A stretch of 64,000 nucleotides of DNA from Echinicola sp. 20G (GTDB lineage Bacteria > Bacteroidota > Bacteroidia > Cytophagales > Cyclobacteriaceae), in assembly GCF_015533855.1 (NCBI RefSeq), contig NZ_AP024154.1, positions 3,726,501 to 3,790,500 of the forward strand. Reading direction: 5' to 3'. The translations under genes were made by a program, and so were the position numbers. How positions within the stretch are numbered: position 1 is the first letter of the stretch; every line of letters starts with the position of its first letter. Of this stretch, positions 17,192 to 26,378 are shown one piece after another. Under the pieces are notes generated by a model. The model was not told the DNA's origin, did no database searches, and worked only from the letters and a program-made list of their open reading frames with translations.

Positions 17192-20100
17192 CTAAGATTT
17201 TACAATTTCCTGGTCATTTGGAATCTCAGATGGTAAATAGCCAAACTCTTCCTTAAAAAGTTTTCTGAAGTACTTGGGACTGCTAAAGCCCACTTCATAA
17301 GCCGCCTGGGCTACGCCAAGATTTTCAGTTTTGATTAAGTAGGCTGCCCGTTTTATTTTGACAGTTCGGACATATTGGTTGATGTTTTTTCCGGTCAGCG
17401 CTTTCAGTTTACGGAAGAGCGAGGTACGGCTCATGCCCATTAGTTGGGAGAGGGTGTCCACATCAGTTTGTTGTTCTGTCAACTGATCTAAAATATGGTT
17501 TTCCAAGCTTTTGAGAAATGCCTTTTCTTTGGATATGGCAAGTTTTTGAACTTCATTGAGTGCTTCCTGATCTTCTTGCTTACCTTGGTAGTAATCCCTT
17601 AAACGAACTTTTGCATCCAATAGATTCTTGATTCTTGACCTGAGGATCTGACCGTTGAAAGGTTTGGTGAGATATTCATCGGCTCCTTCCCCAAAACCAC
17701 TGGTGATGCTTTCTACACTGTCTTTGGCAGAAAGCAGGATTACAGGAATATGGGTTGTTGCTTTTTGTCTCTTGAGAATCCCACAAAGGTCTATTCCATT
17801 TTTGACAGGCATCATAATGTCAGAAATTATAATGTCAGGAATATATTGAAGTGCTTTTTCCAAGCCTTCCTGTCCATCTGCGGCATGAATTAGGTCATAT
17901 TCTTCTTCCAGCAAATGATCAAGGTAGGACAAAATCTGCGGATTGTCATCGATCAACAAGACCACCTGCTTTTCATCTTCCAGATCTAAATTGGATTTGG
18001 GAGAAGTCATTTCCTGTTTGTCCAGTTGGGGAGACCAAATAGTAGTGTTGATCAAGGCAGAGTCTTCTTCTTTTTCGACATCGGCTTCCAATTTTTGCAA
18101 AGGAAGCATCACAGAGAAAATGCAGCCCATATTCGCCTGGCTGACCAAAGATATTCTCCCTTGGTGATCTTCAACCAATCGTTTAGTGAGAGCAAGCCCA
18201 ATGCCTGTTCCTTGTTGGGTATTAGTTGAGCCACTTTGATAGTACCAGTTGAATATGCGTTGTTGATTTTCGAGAGGAATCCCGGGTCCATTATCGCGAA
18301 CAGTTATTTCATAATGTTCAGGGTGGGTTTGAATACTAATATTGACTTTATCGTTTGGCCTACAGTACTTCAAGGCATTGGAAAGTAGGTTATTGACAAT
18401 GATATGAAGCTTTTCCAAGTCGATAGCTGCAACAAAATCTTCATCTGGAAATTGGGTTTTTAGTTCAATCTTTCTGTGCTGGGCTAGAGGCTGGTATTCC
18501 TCTACCCATTGTTTGAGTGGGCTTAGGATATAATGGTTTTTCAGCTGAAGTCTATTGAGATCCAACTCTGATTTTCTGAATTCCAATAGCTTATTGATCA
18601 TTTCCAGTAGATATTGGGCATTTTTTTGGACCAATAACAATTCTTTGCGGTACGGGGCATTTTTCACTTCTAAAAGCAAGTCTTCTATAGGAGCCATAAT
18701 TAGGGTAAGTGGAGTTTTTAGCTCATGGGAAAAGCCAGTAAAGAAGCGTGCCCTTTCCTCATTGAGTTCATGTTCCAGCGACCGTTGTTTCTTCTCAAAT
18801 AACAGTGAGTTTTTTAGTTTCAAACGGTCAGCATAGTACTTCATTCCACCTACGACAAGCCCTGTCGCTACGATAAGGTAAATCAAGTAGGCAGGCCAAG
18901 TTTTCCAAAATGGGGGAGCAATGACAATGGCCATCTGGTTCTCGGCATAATGGTTAGCATTGCTACTGGCTCGAACTTTTAAGGTATAGTTACCCGGAGG
19001 AATATTGCTGAGATTTGCTGTCCCAATTTGACTGGTTTCGATCCATTGATTATGATAAGGTTCCAATTTATAGGCATAACTGATGTCATTGCCAGAGGGA
19101 TATTTTAAAGCTACAAAATCCAATGAAACCAAAGATTGGTCATAATTTAAATTCAATTGCTTTAAATAGGGGATGTTGTCATTGATCAAAATTCCCGATT
19201 CTTGATTGCCAATGACCACTTCTTTATTCATTAATCGAAGGTCTGTGAAGATCAGAGGGTAATCGCTAGTCTGCTGGTGCAAGGCATCAGGAAAAAACAC
19301 ATTGATGCCTTTGTTGCCACCTAAATAGATTTTACCGTTTTTATCTGTGAGTGCTGCTCCAATGTTAAATTCACTTTGTTGAATATTATTATAGGCATTC
19401 AGGTTTCCTATCTCATTGGTAGTAGGGTCATAAAAGCTAACTCCACGAAAAGTACCCAACCAGATTTTACCATCTTTACCTTTGGTAATACTGTTAATGG
19501 TGTTGTTGCTGAGCCCATTTTCTTGGGAAAATACGGCCACAGTTTTATTTTTTGGATCAAGCCTGATCAATCCCTCGTATCTACTTCCCGCGAGAATTTC
19601 TCCGTTATCCAATTTTTCAATACTAAAAATTATATCTTCAGGAAAGCCAAAAACGGTAGATTCATTAAACTGTTCCTGCTCTCCAGTAAGGTAATTATAG
19701 CGGATGATACCATTCCCGAAAGTGGCAAGCCAAAGGTTTCCCAAGTCATCATCTACAATATCACGAATGTCTATTTTTCCAAGTTGTTTGACATAATCAA
19801 AATCATCAATAGGAGGGTGGTAACGATAGAGACCTCCTCGATTAGTCCCCACCCAAATTTGACCTCTTTGGTCTTCGAAAATTACCCTTACATCATTCCC
19901 TTTTTCTTGGCTTCCCTGTAAGTAATGTTTGAAATTACCCTGGGGTTCAATCAAGCGGTTTAGTCCACCTTGATAGGTGCCTGCCCAGACCCTGCCTTGA
20001 CTGTCTTCGAGTATGGAAATGATATAATTATTGGAGAGGCTTTTAGGGGCATCCATTTGATGTTCATAATGTGTGATTTGACCTGAGGAGGGAAAATATT

Positions 20101-21286
20101 GGTCTAATCCACCTCCATCAGTACCCACCCAAATGCTTCCATTTCGACCAGAAGCCAAAGACCCAATGCGGTCATGGGAAATAGTTTCTTTGATGGATAA
20201 ATTCCGTTGAATCAACTGTATGGGATCCCCACTAGGGTTGACCACATTGACACCTGTGCTGGTGCCCACCCACATATTGCCATCCCGAGCCAGTTTCAAG
20301 CAAGCAACGGTACGGTTAAAAACGCTGGTACCATCATTTCTGGGCAGGAACCAGTGGATGGAAAGTTGATGATGATTCAAAAGCTGCTTTGGGTCGATGA
20401 TATTCAGGCCACCATTTCGTGTTCCTACCCAAAGCTGTCCAAGCTGGTCCTTTTCAAAGCAAAGAATATTGTCATCTGAAAGCCCTTGCTGTGGAGTGGA
20501 TGCAGCCGAAACGTTCAAAGTGTCACCTTTGGTAGTGATGATTTGGATTCCTTTATTGCCTCCTACCCATAGGTTACCGTCTTCATCAGTGTATAGACTA
20601 TTTATATTAGAGGCAATGGTATTTGATTTTACTGGGCGAAGACTTTTGTCTTTGTAATTGAGTTTATTCAAGCCTTTGTCAAAAGTGCCTATCCAAAGAA
20701 TGGAGTCTCCTTGAAAAGCCAGAGAAGTCACTTGGTTAGAGGATAATGACAGCGAATCATTTGGGTGATGGGAGTAGGAGAAAAGGACTTTGTTTTGATT
20801 GATGATCTGCAATCCTCCCCAATAAATTCCCAATGCAGTGTTCCCATCTGGAGTGCTTGCAGTGCAGTTGACATTATTCTCTATGAGTCCAAATTCCTTT
20901 CCTTTAAGTTCAAACAAATCTGTTTTTGGATGGTAAATATTGAGCCCGCCTCCTGTAGATAAGAGCAATTGGTTGTCCTTGGTCAGTTGGATGTTTTGGA
21001 TATAGTTATTTGCCGGTCCACTATTAGGCAATCGGTTATTTTTTCTGTAGTTGGTAAATTTTTGTCCATCATATCTGTTCAGCCCTTCCAAAGTGGCGAT
21101 CCAAACGAATCCCAAGGAATCTTGCTCAATACTGTTAATATAATTATGTGACAATCCAACTTCCACATCCAGCAAGTAAAAAGTAAGTTGGTTTGAGCTA
21201 GGCAAAATTGTTTCTGCTCGATCTTCTTGAGCGAAAACTGTGGAAATCAAGTTAAAAATAATTAGGGCTATCAGGGGTAGTCTCAT
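17192..21286 (-). CDS. Hybrid two-component system sensor/regulator (HTCS)
   Basis: 1364 residues combining sensor, kinase, receiver and DNA-binding parts in one chain. A signal peptide (to about residue 19) leads to a periplasmic region of two seven-bladed propellers built from reg_prop repeats (G.IWVGT.GGL type) to about residue 700 and a Y_Y_Y domain (SYAYKLEPYHNQW; GNYTLKVRAS). One membrane helix lies near residues 795-815. Then follow HisKA with His854 (FSHELKTPLT), HATPase_c, a receiver with Asp1156 (IIISDIMMP) and a C-terminal AraC-type double HTH (about 1255-1360). Such proteins sense oligosaccharides in the periplasm and activate the neighbouring SusCD operon, here divergent at 21495. 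Confidence 0.96.
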   Translation of the reverse strand: MRLPLIALIIFNLISTVFAQEDRAETILPSSNQLTFYLLDVEVGLSHNYINSIEQDSLGFVWIATLEGLNRYDGQKFTNYRKNNRLPNSGPANNYIQNIQLTKDNQLLLSTGGGLNIYHPKTDLFELKGKEFGLIENNVNCTASTPDGNTALGIYWGGLQIINQNKVLFSYSHHPNDSLSLSSNQVTSLAFQGDSILWIGTFDKGLNKLNYKDKSLRPVKSNTIASNINSLYTDEDGNLWVGGNKGIQIITTKGDTLNVSAASTPQQGLSDDNILCFEKDQLGQLWVGTRNGGLNIIDPKQLLNHHQLSIHWFLPRNDGTSVFNRTVACLKLARDGNMWVGTSTGVNVVNPSGDPIQLIQRNLSIKETISHDRIGSLASGRNGSIWVGTDGGGLDQYFPSSGQITHYEHQMDAPKSLSNNYIISILEDSQGRVWAGTYQGGLNRLIEPQGNFKHYLQGSQEKGNDVRVIFEDQRGQIWVGTNRGGLYRYHPPIDDFDYVKQLGKIDIRDIVDDDLGNLWLATFGNGIIRYNYLTGEQEQFNESTVFGFPEDIIFSIEKLDNGEILAGSRYEGLIRLDPKNKTVAVFSQENGLSNNTINSITKGKDGKIWLGTFRGVSFYDPTTNEIGNLNAYNNIQQSEFNIGAALTDKNGKIYLGGNKGINVFFPDALHQQTSDYPLIFTDLRLMNKEVVIGNQESGILINDNIPYLKQLNLNYDQSLVSLDFVALKYPSGNDISYAYKLEPYHNQWIETSQIGTANLSNIPPGNYTLKVRASSNANHYAENQMAIVIAPPFWKTWPAYLIYLIVATGLVVGGMKYYADRLKLKNSLLFEKKQRSLEHELNEERARFFTGFSHELKTPLTLIMAPIEDLLLEVKNAPYRKELLLVQKNAQYLLEMINKLLEFRKSELDLNRLQLKNHYILSPLKQWVEEYQPLAQHRKIELKTQFPDEDFVAAIDLEKLHIIVNNLLSNALKYCRPNDKVNISIQTHPEHYEITVRDNGPGIPLENQQRIFNWYYQSGSTNTQQGTGIGLALTKRLVEDHQGRISLVSQANMGCIFSVMLPLQKLEADVEKEEDSALINTTIWSPQLDKQEMTSPKSNLDLEDEKQVVLLIDDNPQILSYLDHLLEEEYDLIHAADGQEGLEKALQYIPDIIISDIMMPVKNGIDLCGILKRQKATTHIPVILLSAKDSVESITSGFGEGADEYLTKPFNGQILRSRIKNLLDAKVRLRDYYQGKQEDQEALNEVQKLAISKEKAFLKSLENHILDQLTEQQTDVDTLSQLMGMSRTSLFRKLKALTGKNINQYVRTVKIKRAAYLIKTENLGVAQAAYEVGFSSPKYFRKLFKEEFGYLPSEIPNDQEIVKS

Positions 21287-21353
21287 TGATCACAATCACG
21301 GTAATTGTTTACAAAAATGCCAATAAAATCCTAAATAAACATCATTTGGACAT

Positions 21354-21386
21354 TTTGTACCCCTTGATTTGCTGATTTGTACCCCT
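21354..21386. promoter_or_regulatory. Tandem 11-bp direct repeats, candidate HTCS operator
   Basis: TTTGTACCCCT occurs at 21354-21364 and again at 21376-21386. The repeat period is 22 bp, two helical turns, the arrangement expected for AraC-type double-HTH activators binding one DNA face. It lies 109 bp before the susC start and 68 bp before the HTCS start. The GTACCCC core stands out in the otherwise AT-rich gap. Assignment to this HTCS is inference from position and geometry. Confidence 0.65.
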
Positions 21387-21494
21387 GTTAAAATGTCAAT
21401 TATTTGGAAAATTGCCTTAGAAGTTTCTATGATAGCATGATGCTGTTGAAGATGCTTTAATAAAATAAATTAATAACAATAAACCTAAAAAAAC

Positions 21495-24400
21495 ATGCCA
21501 ACACGATTACAAGCCAGGGCATGGCTTTTTTGCATGTCATTAGTTTTTCTGATGCTGTGCACAGTGCCCGATGTTTTTGGTCAACAACAAATCAATGGCC
21601 AAGTATTGGATGAAAGTGGAAATGGACTGCCAGGCGCCTCAGTGCTTGTCATAGGAACTTCCAATGGAACCGTCACTGATCTGGACGGAAATTTCAAACT
21701 TACGATTTCTTCTGAAAATCCCGTTTTAAAAGTCTCATTTATAGGATACGAATCTCAGGAAATCAATGTGAATGGGAGAAGTTCTATTGAAGTAAATCTT
21801 CAGCCTGACATGCAATCTCTCAATGAAGTGGTTGTAGTAGGTTATGGGGAACAGAAGAAGGCAACTCTGACAGGGTCAGTCTCCCAAGTTGATGGTCGAG
21901 ATCTTCAGAACAGCCCTCAACCAAACGTCTCAAATTCTTTAGCAGGTAGATTTTCTGGTATAATCGCCAATAACAGAGGTGGGGAACCAGGGTATGACGG
22001 TTCTAGTTTTAACATTCGTGGATTGGCCACCACGGGAAACAATGATGTGTTGGTGGTTATAGACGGAGTTCCCGGGCAGATTGGAGGTTTAGAGCGTTTG
22101 AATCCAAATGATATAGAAAGTGTTTCTGTCCTAAAAGATGCTTCTGCAGCGATCTACGGTTCGAGAGCAGCCAACGGAGTGATCTTAGTAACTACCAAAA
22201 GAGGCCAAGAAGGTAAACCAGTTATTTCCTACAGTTTTAACCAAGGTTTTTCATCACCAACAAGAATGCCAGAGATGGCTGATGCGGTGACCTATGGACA
22301 GATTAGAAATGAGATAGCTTATTACAATAATCCTGATGGAGGACTGAACCAAATTTACAGCGAGGAGCAATTGGCGCTTTTTGGGAATGGGTCAGATCCG
22401 TTAAACTACCCCAATACAGACTGGGCCGCAGCTGCATTGAACAATGTGGCAATGCAAAACCAGCATAATTTAAGCGTTAGGGGAGGTTCTGAATCAGTTA
22501 ATTACTTTGTGTCTTTGGGTAAAACTGGACAAGATGGTCTATACAAGGACGGGGCAACCCGTTATGATCAATATAGTTTCCGAACTAACTTGGACGCAGA
22601 CATTACTGACAGACTTACTGTAGGCCTTTCTTTAGCAGGTAGAAAAGAAAATCGTCAATTTCCTACATCTAGCGCCGGATCTATTTTTAGATCCATCTAT
22701 CGTGCTTATCCAACTGTAGCTGCTGTTTATCCAAATGGATTGCCTTCCTCAGGCATTGAAAATAGCAATCCGGTGATGATGGCTACGGATGCTGGTGGGT
22801 TGACACAAAATCCAAAATACGTTTTTAATGGGATATTGAGGGGTAGCTATGAACTGCCATTCTTGGAAGGATTATCTGTGGATGGCTTCTTCTCTGTAGA
22901 TGAAAGCTCCAATAGAAATAGAACTTTCAGCACCCCTTATACCCTTTATAATTACGATTCGGGTTCTGATTCTTACAATCCTGTAGTAGTAGGAGGTGGT
23001 CCTGACCAGCAGGCAACACTCTCTGAAGAGCACTATACCCAATCCATGATGGTATCCAATATCAAGCTGAACTTTAAGCAATATTTTGGAGATCATTTTG
23101 TGGATGCTTTTGTAGGTTATGAGCAAAGTGAGAATAGGACCCATACCATGGGAGCCTCAAGACTTCATTTCCCAACGACCGAGACACCTGAATTGTCCCA
23201 AGGGGGAGCGGCTGCTTCAGATTATGACAACTGGGGAAGTAGTTACAACTACACCAGAAAAAGTTACATAGGTCGAGTAGCCTATAACTTTCAGGAAAAG
23301 TACTTGGCTGAAGTACAGATGCGTATAGATGGATCCTCTAATTTCCCTGCTGGAGAAAGGTATGGTTTTTTCCCTTCACTATCTGCTGGTTACAGGATTT
23401 CTGAGGAGGGGTGGTTCCGTGAAAATGTAGGCTTTTTCGATGATTTAAAGTTTAGAGCCTCTTATGGTAAATTAGGAAACGATAATGTGGGCCAGTTCCA
23501 GTACTATGATAATTATTCCTTTAACAACCGCTATGTAATTGGTGATGAAGTAGTGACAGGAATTGATTTGACCAGACTAGGTAATCCGAATATTACTTGG
23601 GAAGTGGCCACTAAGACAGATATTGGTTTCAATGCGGTTTGGTTACAGAATTTTACTACTGAATTTATCTATTTCCAACAAGACAGGAGCAAGATCTTGA
23701 CCACAAGAAATGCTTCTATTCCAGGAACTTCAGGTATTGTAAATCCTTATGATGGTGAAACATTAGTGCCGGCAGAAAACATCGGTGAAGTGAAAAGCAG
23801 AGGAATTGAAGCTACTTTGGGCTATGAAAATAGCAAAGGAGAGTTTAGTTATGGAGTGTCGGGTAACTTTACCTATGCCAAAAATGAATTGATATTTATC
23901 GATGAAGCTCCGGGCGTTTTGGATTACCAACGCCAAACGGGAAGACCTATGAACACTTATTTGCTATATAACGCCATAGGTATTTTCAGGACGCAAGAGG
24001 ATTTGGACAATTATCCACATGTACCTGGGGCCCAAATCGGTGACCTTATTTATGAAGATTATGATGGAGATGGGGAAATCACTGCAGATGATATGACTCG
24101 CTCTCAGTATGGTAATATTCCACAAATTACTTTTGGGATGACCTTACATGCGGAATATCGAAACTTTGATTTTTCTGCAGTTATTTCGGGCCAAAGCCAG
24201 GTCAATCAATATGTACTTCCTGAATCAGGAACAGTAGGGAATTTTTACAGCAGTTGGGCAGATAATAGATGGAGCCCAAACAATCCAGATGGAACTTACC
24301 CAAGGGTAAGTGAAAGAGCTTCTTCGGCGGTAAGTGGTGGTCTTTACCGAAACAACTTTTGGTTAAACGATGCTACTTTTGCAAGGCTTAAGAACATACA

Positions 24401-24590
24401 GATTGGGTATAATGTACCTCAGAGCTTCTTGGACAAGTATTCTATTGGTAGCTTAAGGATTTATGCCAATGCTTTCAACTTACTGACAGTTACAGGAGTG
24501 AAAGATTATGATCCCGAGGGATCCAGTGAAAGTGGTCAGTTCTACCCACAGCAGAAGATCATTAACCTTGGTCTAAATATTCAATTTTAA
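21495..24590 (+). CDS. SusC-like TonB-dependent outer-membrane transporter (PUL 1)
   Basis: 1031 residues. After a signal peptide (ending VFGQ) comes a CarboxypepD_reg-like domain (about 33-110, INGQVLDESGNGLPGASV), then the segment NEVVVVGYG, the plug domain (about 120-235, ending AIYGSRAANGVILVTTKRG) and a 22-strand barrel. An acidic calcium-type loop DYDGDGEITADDM, common in SusC proteins, lies near residue 855. It imports oligosaccharides bound by SusD, using TonB energy. The next gene, 11 bp on, is its SusD partner. The divergent HTCS presumably controls it. Confidence 0.97.
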   Translation: MPTRLQARAWLFCMSLVFLMLCTVPDVFGQQQINGQVLDESGNGLPGASVLVIGTSNGTVTDLDGNFKLTISSENPVLKVSFIGYESQEINVNGRSSIEVNLQPDMQSLNEVVVVGYGEQKKATLTGSVSQVDGRDLQNSPQPNVSNSLAGRFSGIIANNRGGEPGYDGSSFNIRGLATTGNNDVLVVIDGVPGQIGGLERLNPNDIESVSVLKDASAAIYGSRAANGVILVTTKRGQEGKPVISYSFNQGFSSPTRMPEMADAVTYGQIRNEIAYYNNPDGGLNQIYSEEQLALFGNGSDPLNYPNTDWAAAALNNVAMQNQHNLSVRGGSESVNYFVSLGKTGQDGLYKDGATRYDQYSFRTNLDADITDRLTVGLSLAGRKENRQFPTSSAGSIFRSIYRAYPTVAAVYPNGLPSSGIENSNPVMMATDAGGLTQNPKYVFNGILRGSYELPFLEGLSVDGFFSVDESSNRNRTFSTPYTLYNYDSGSDSYNPVVVGGGPDQQATLSEEHYTQSMMVSNIKLNFKQYFGDHFVDAFVGYEQSENRTHTMGASRLHFPTTETPELSQGGAAASDYDNWGSSYNYTRKSYIGRVAYNFQEKYLAEVQMRIDGSSNFPAGERYGFFPSLSAGYRISEEGWFRENVGFFDDLKFRASYGKLGNDNVGQFQYYDNYSFNNRYVIGDEVVTGIDLTRLGNPNITWEVATKTDIGFNAVWLQNFTTEFIYFQQDRSKILTTRNASIPGTSGIVNPYDGETLVPAENIGEVKSRGIEATLGYENSKGEFSYGVSGNFTYAKNELIFIDEAPGVLDYQRQTGRPMNTYLLYNAIGIFRTQEDLDNYPHVPGAQIGDLIYEDYDGDGEITADDMTRSQYGNIPQITFGMTLHAEYRNFDFSAVISGQSQVNQYVLPESGTVGNFYSSWADNRWSPNNPDGTYPRVSERASSAVSGGLYRNNFWLNDATFARLKNIQIGYNVPQSFLDKYSIGSLRIYANAFNLLTVTGVKDYDPEGSSESGQFYPQQKIINLGLNIQF

Positions 24591-24601
24591 AATCGGTCGA
24601 C

Positions 24602-26302
24602 ATGAAAAGTAACTATATCATCAAACCATTTATGGTCATAGCACTGATCGGTTCATTGCTGGTCGGTTGTAAAGAAGATTTCTTGGATATTGTCCCAACA
24701 GACAGGGTATCCGATGCATCTATATTATCAGATTCTACATTATTTGAAGCCTATGTCATCAACCGTTATTTGGGGGCTAGGCTAACCAATAAAGAGGGGG
24801 ATTCCTATCAACCTGGCTTTGGTCGTGGCTTTGAATATGCCTTTTGGAGTTCATTAACCGATGAGTCCATTTACAACAATGATGACAACACTTGGTTTAT
24901 CCAACAAGGTCAACTTTCTCCAGAAAATACAGGGATTGCAGGTACTTTTTGGGGTCGTTCTTACAGAAGTATCAGGGAGTGTAATTATGCACTTACTAAT
25001 ATCGGTGAACTCGATATGAGTCAAACCGGTAAAGATCGTTTGATTGCTGAACTGAAATTTATCCGTGCTTTCCGTTATCATGATTTGATCCGCAATTATG
25101 GTGATGTGGTGATGATGGGAGATAGAGTGCCAGAACTAGGAGAGGATTTTACGGATCCATCATTCTATGAAAAAACGGACAAGCAGGCAGCGATTGAGTA
25201 TGTAGTAAATGAATTGGATGCCGCAGCCGCTGGTCTACCATTGGCTAATGATGGAACTTGGAAAGAAGGAAGGGCCACAAGAGGAGCAGCACTGGCCTTA
25301 AAAGCCAGATTATTATTATATGCTGCCAGCCCATTGTACACCGATGGTTCAAATGATATTCAGAAATGGCAAGCAGCTGCCAATGCGGCTAAAGCTGTGA
25401 TGGATTTGCAACAATATAATCTTTACCAAGGTGGGTATAGCCAGTTGTTCTTAACTTCCAACAGTAATGAAGAAATCATTTTTGCCCGCTACTATAACAT
25501 CAATGCCCGTCACACTGCACTTGAAATTGCCAATGGTCCCAATGGTTATGATGGATGGGGAGGTAATGTGCCTTTGCAGAATTTGGTGGATGATTATGAA
25601 ATGATGGATGGAACATCCTTTAGCTGGGACAATGAGGAACAGGCCAGTGCCCCCTACGAGAATAGAGATCCTCGATTCTACGAAACTGTTTTATTCAATG
25701 GTGCTCCTTACCGAGACCGCGAAGTGGAAACTTTCCTTCCGGGAGGCAGGGACAGCCAAGATGGTCCTTCTAACTGGAATACCACCAAAAGTGGCTACTA
25801 TTTGAGGAAATTTATCAATGAGGAACTGCCTATAAGAAACCCTTGGGAAGTGGCAGGAACACAAAACTGGATTTATTTCCGCTATGCTGAGGTGTTGTTG
25901 AACTATGCAGAAGCACAAAATGAGGCGGTAGGACCAGATGCTACCGTTTATGAAGCCATCAATACCATCAGAAGCCGTACAGGTGTAGAAATGCCAGCAT
26001 TACCAGCAGGCCTGAGCCAGGATGAGATGAGGGAGAGAATTCGTCATGAAAGAAGAATTGAGTTGGCTTTCGAAGAACATCGTTTTTATGATGTAAGAAG
26101 ATGGTTGATTGCTGATGAGACAGAAAACGAACCAGCTTATGGTATCACGATTACAAAAGCTGGAGATGGTTCTTTGACTTATGAAAGAAAAATTGCCTTG
26201 GAAGGAAAAAGCTTCTTGGACAGACATTATTGGCTGCCTATCCCAAGAGCTGAGATCCTTGCATCCGATAACCAGTTGGAGCAAAACCCAGGCTATAATT
26301 AA
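24602..26302 (+). CDS. SusD/RagB-like glycan-binding lipoprotein (PUL 1)
   Basis: 566 residues, a typical size. Lipobox LVGC (Cys22) predicts lipid anchoring on the outer membrane, where SusD forms the lid over SusC. The N-terminal TPR-bearing SusD-like region includes KFIRAFRYHDLIRNYGDV. The C-terminal RagB/SusD domain includes RYAEVLLNYAEAQNEAVG and RHERRIELAFEEHRFYDVRRW, the family hallmarks. It ends in the usual NQLEQNPGYN. Glycan-contact residues cannot be deduced. It is cotranscribed with susC; a hairpin after the stop may reduce reading into GH30 and GH2. Confidence 0.96.
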   Translation: MKSNYIIKPFMVIALIGSLLVGCKEDFLDIVPTDRVSDASILSDSTLFEAYVINRYLGARLTNKEGDSYQPGFGRGFEYAFWSSLTDESIYNNDDNTWFIQQGQLSPENTGIAGTFWGRSYRSIRECNYALTNIGELDMSQTGKDRLIAELKFIRAFRYHDLIRNYGDVVMMGDRVPELGEDFTDPSFYEKTDKQAAIEYVVNELDAAAAGLPLANDGTWKEGRATRGAALALKARLLLYAASPLYTDGSNDIQKWQAAANAAKAVMDLQQYNLYQGGYSQLFLTSNSNEEIIFARYYNINARHTALEIANGPNGYDGWGGNVPLQNLVDDYEMMDGTSFSWDNEEQASAPYENRDPRFYETVLFNGAPYRDREVETFLPGGRDSQDGPSNWNTTKSGYYLRKFINEELPIRNPWEVAGTQNWIYFRYAEVLLNYAEAQNEAVGPDATVYEAINTIRSRTGVEMPALPAGLSQDEMRERIRHERRIELAFEEHRFYDVRRWLIADETENEPAYGITITKAGDGSLTYERKIALEGKSFLDRHYWLPIPRAEILASDNQLEQNPGYN

Positions 26303-26314
26303 TTTTTAAACAGT

Positions 26315-26345
26315 AAAAAGGGAAACCAAAAGGGTTTCCCTTTTT
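26315..26345 (+). terminator. Terminator or attenuator after SusD (PUL 1)
   Basis: Arms AAAAAGGGAAACC and GGTTTCCCTTTTT with a short A-rich loop and a T run. It sits between susD and the GH30 gene on the same strand, so it may set a high SusCD to enzyme ratio if termination is partial. Confidence 0.82.
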
Positions 26346-26378
26346 ATAATATTATCTTAATGAAGAAAAGATTGTAAC

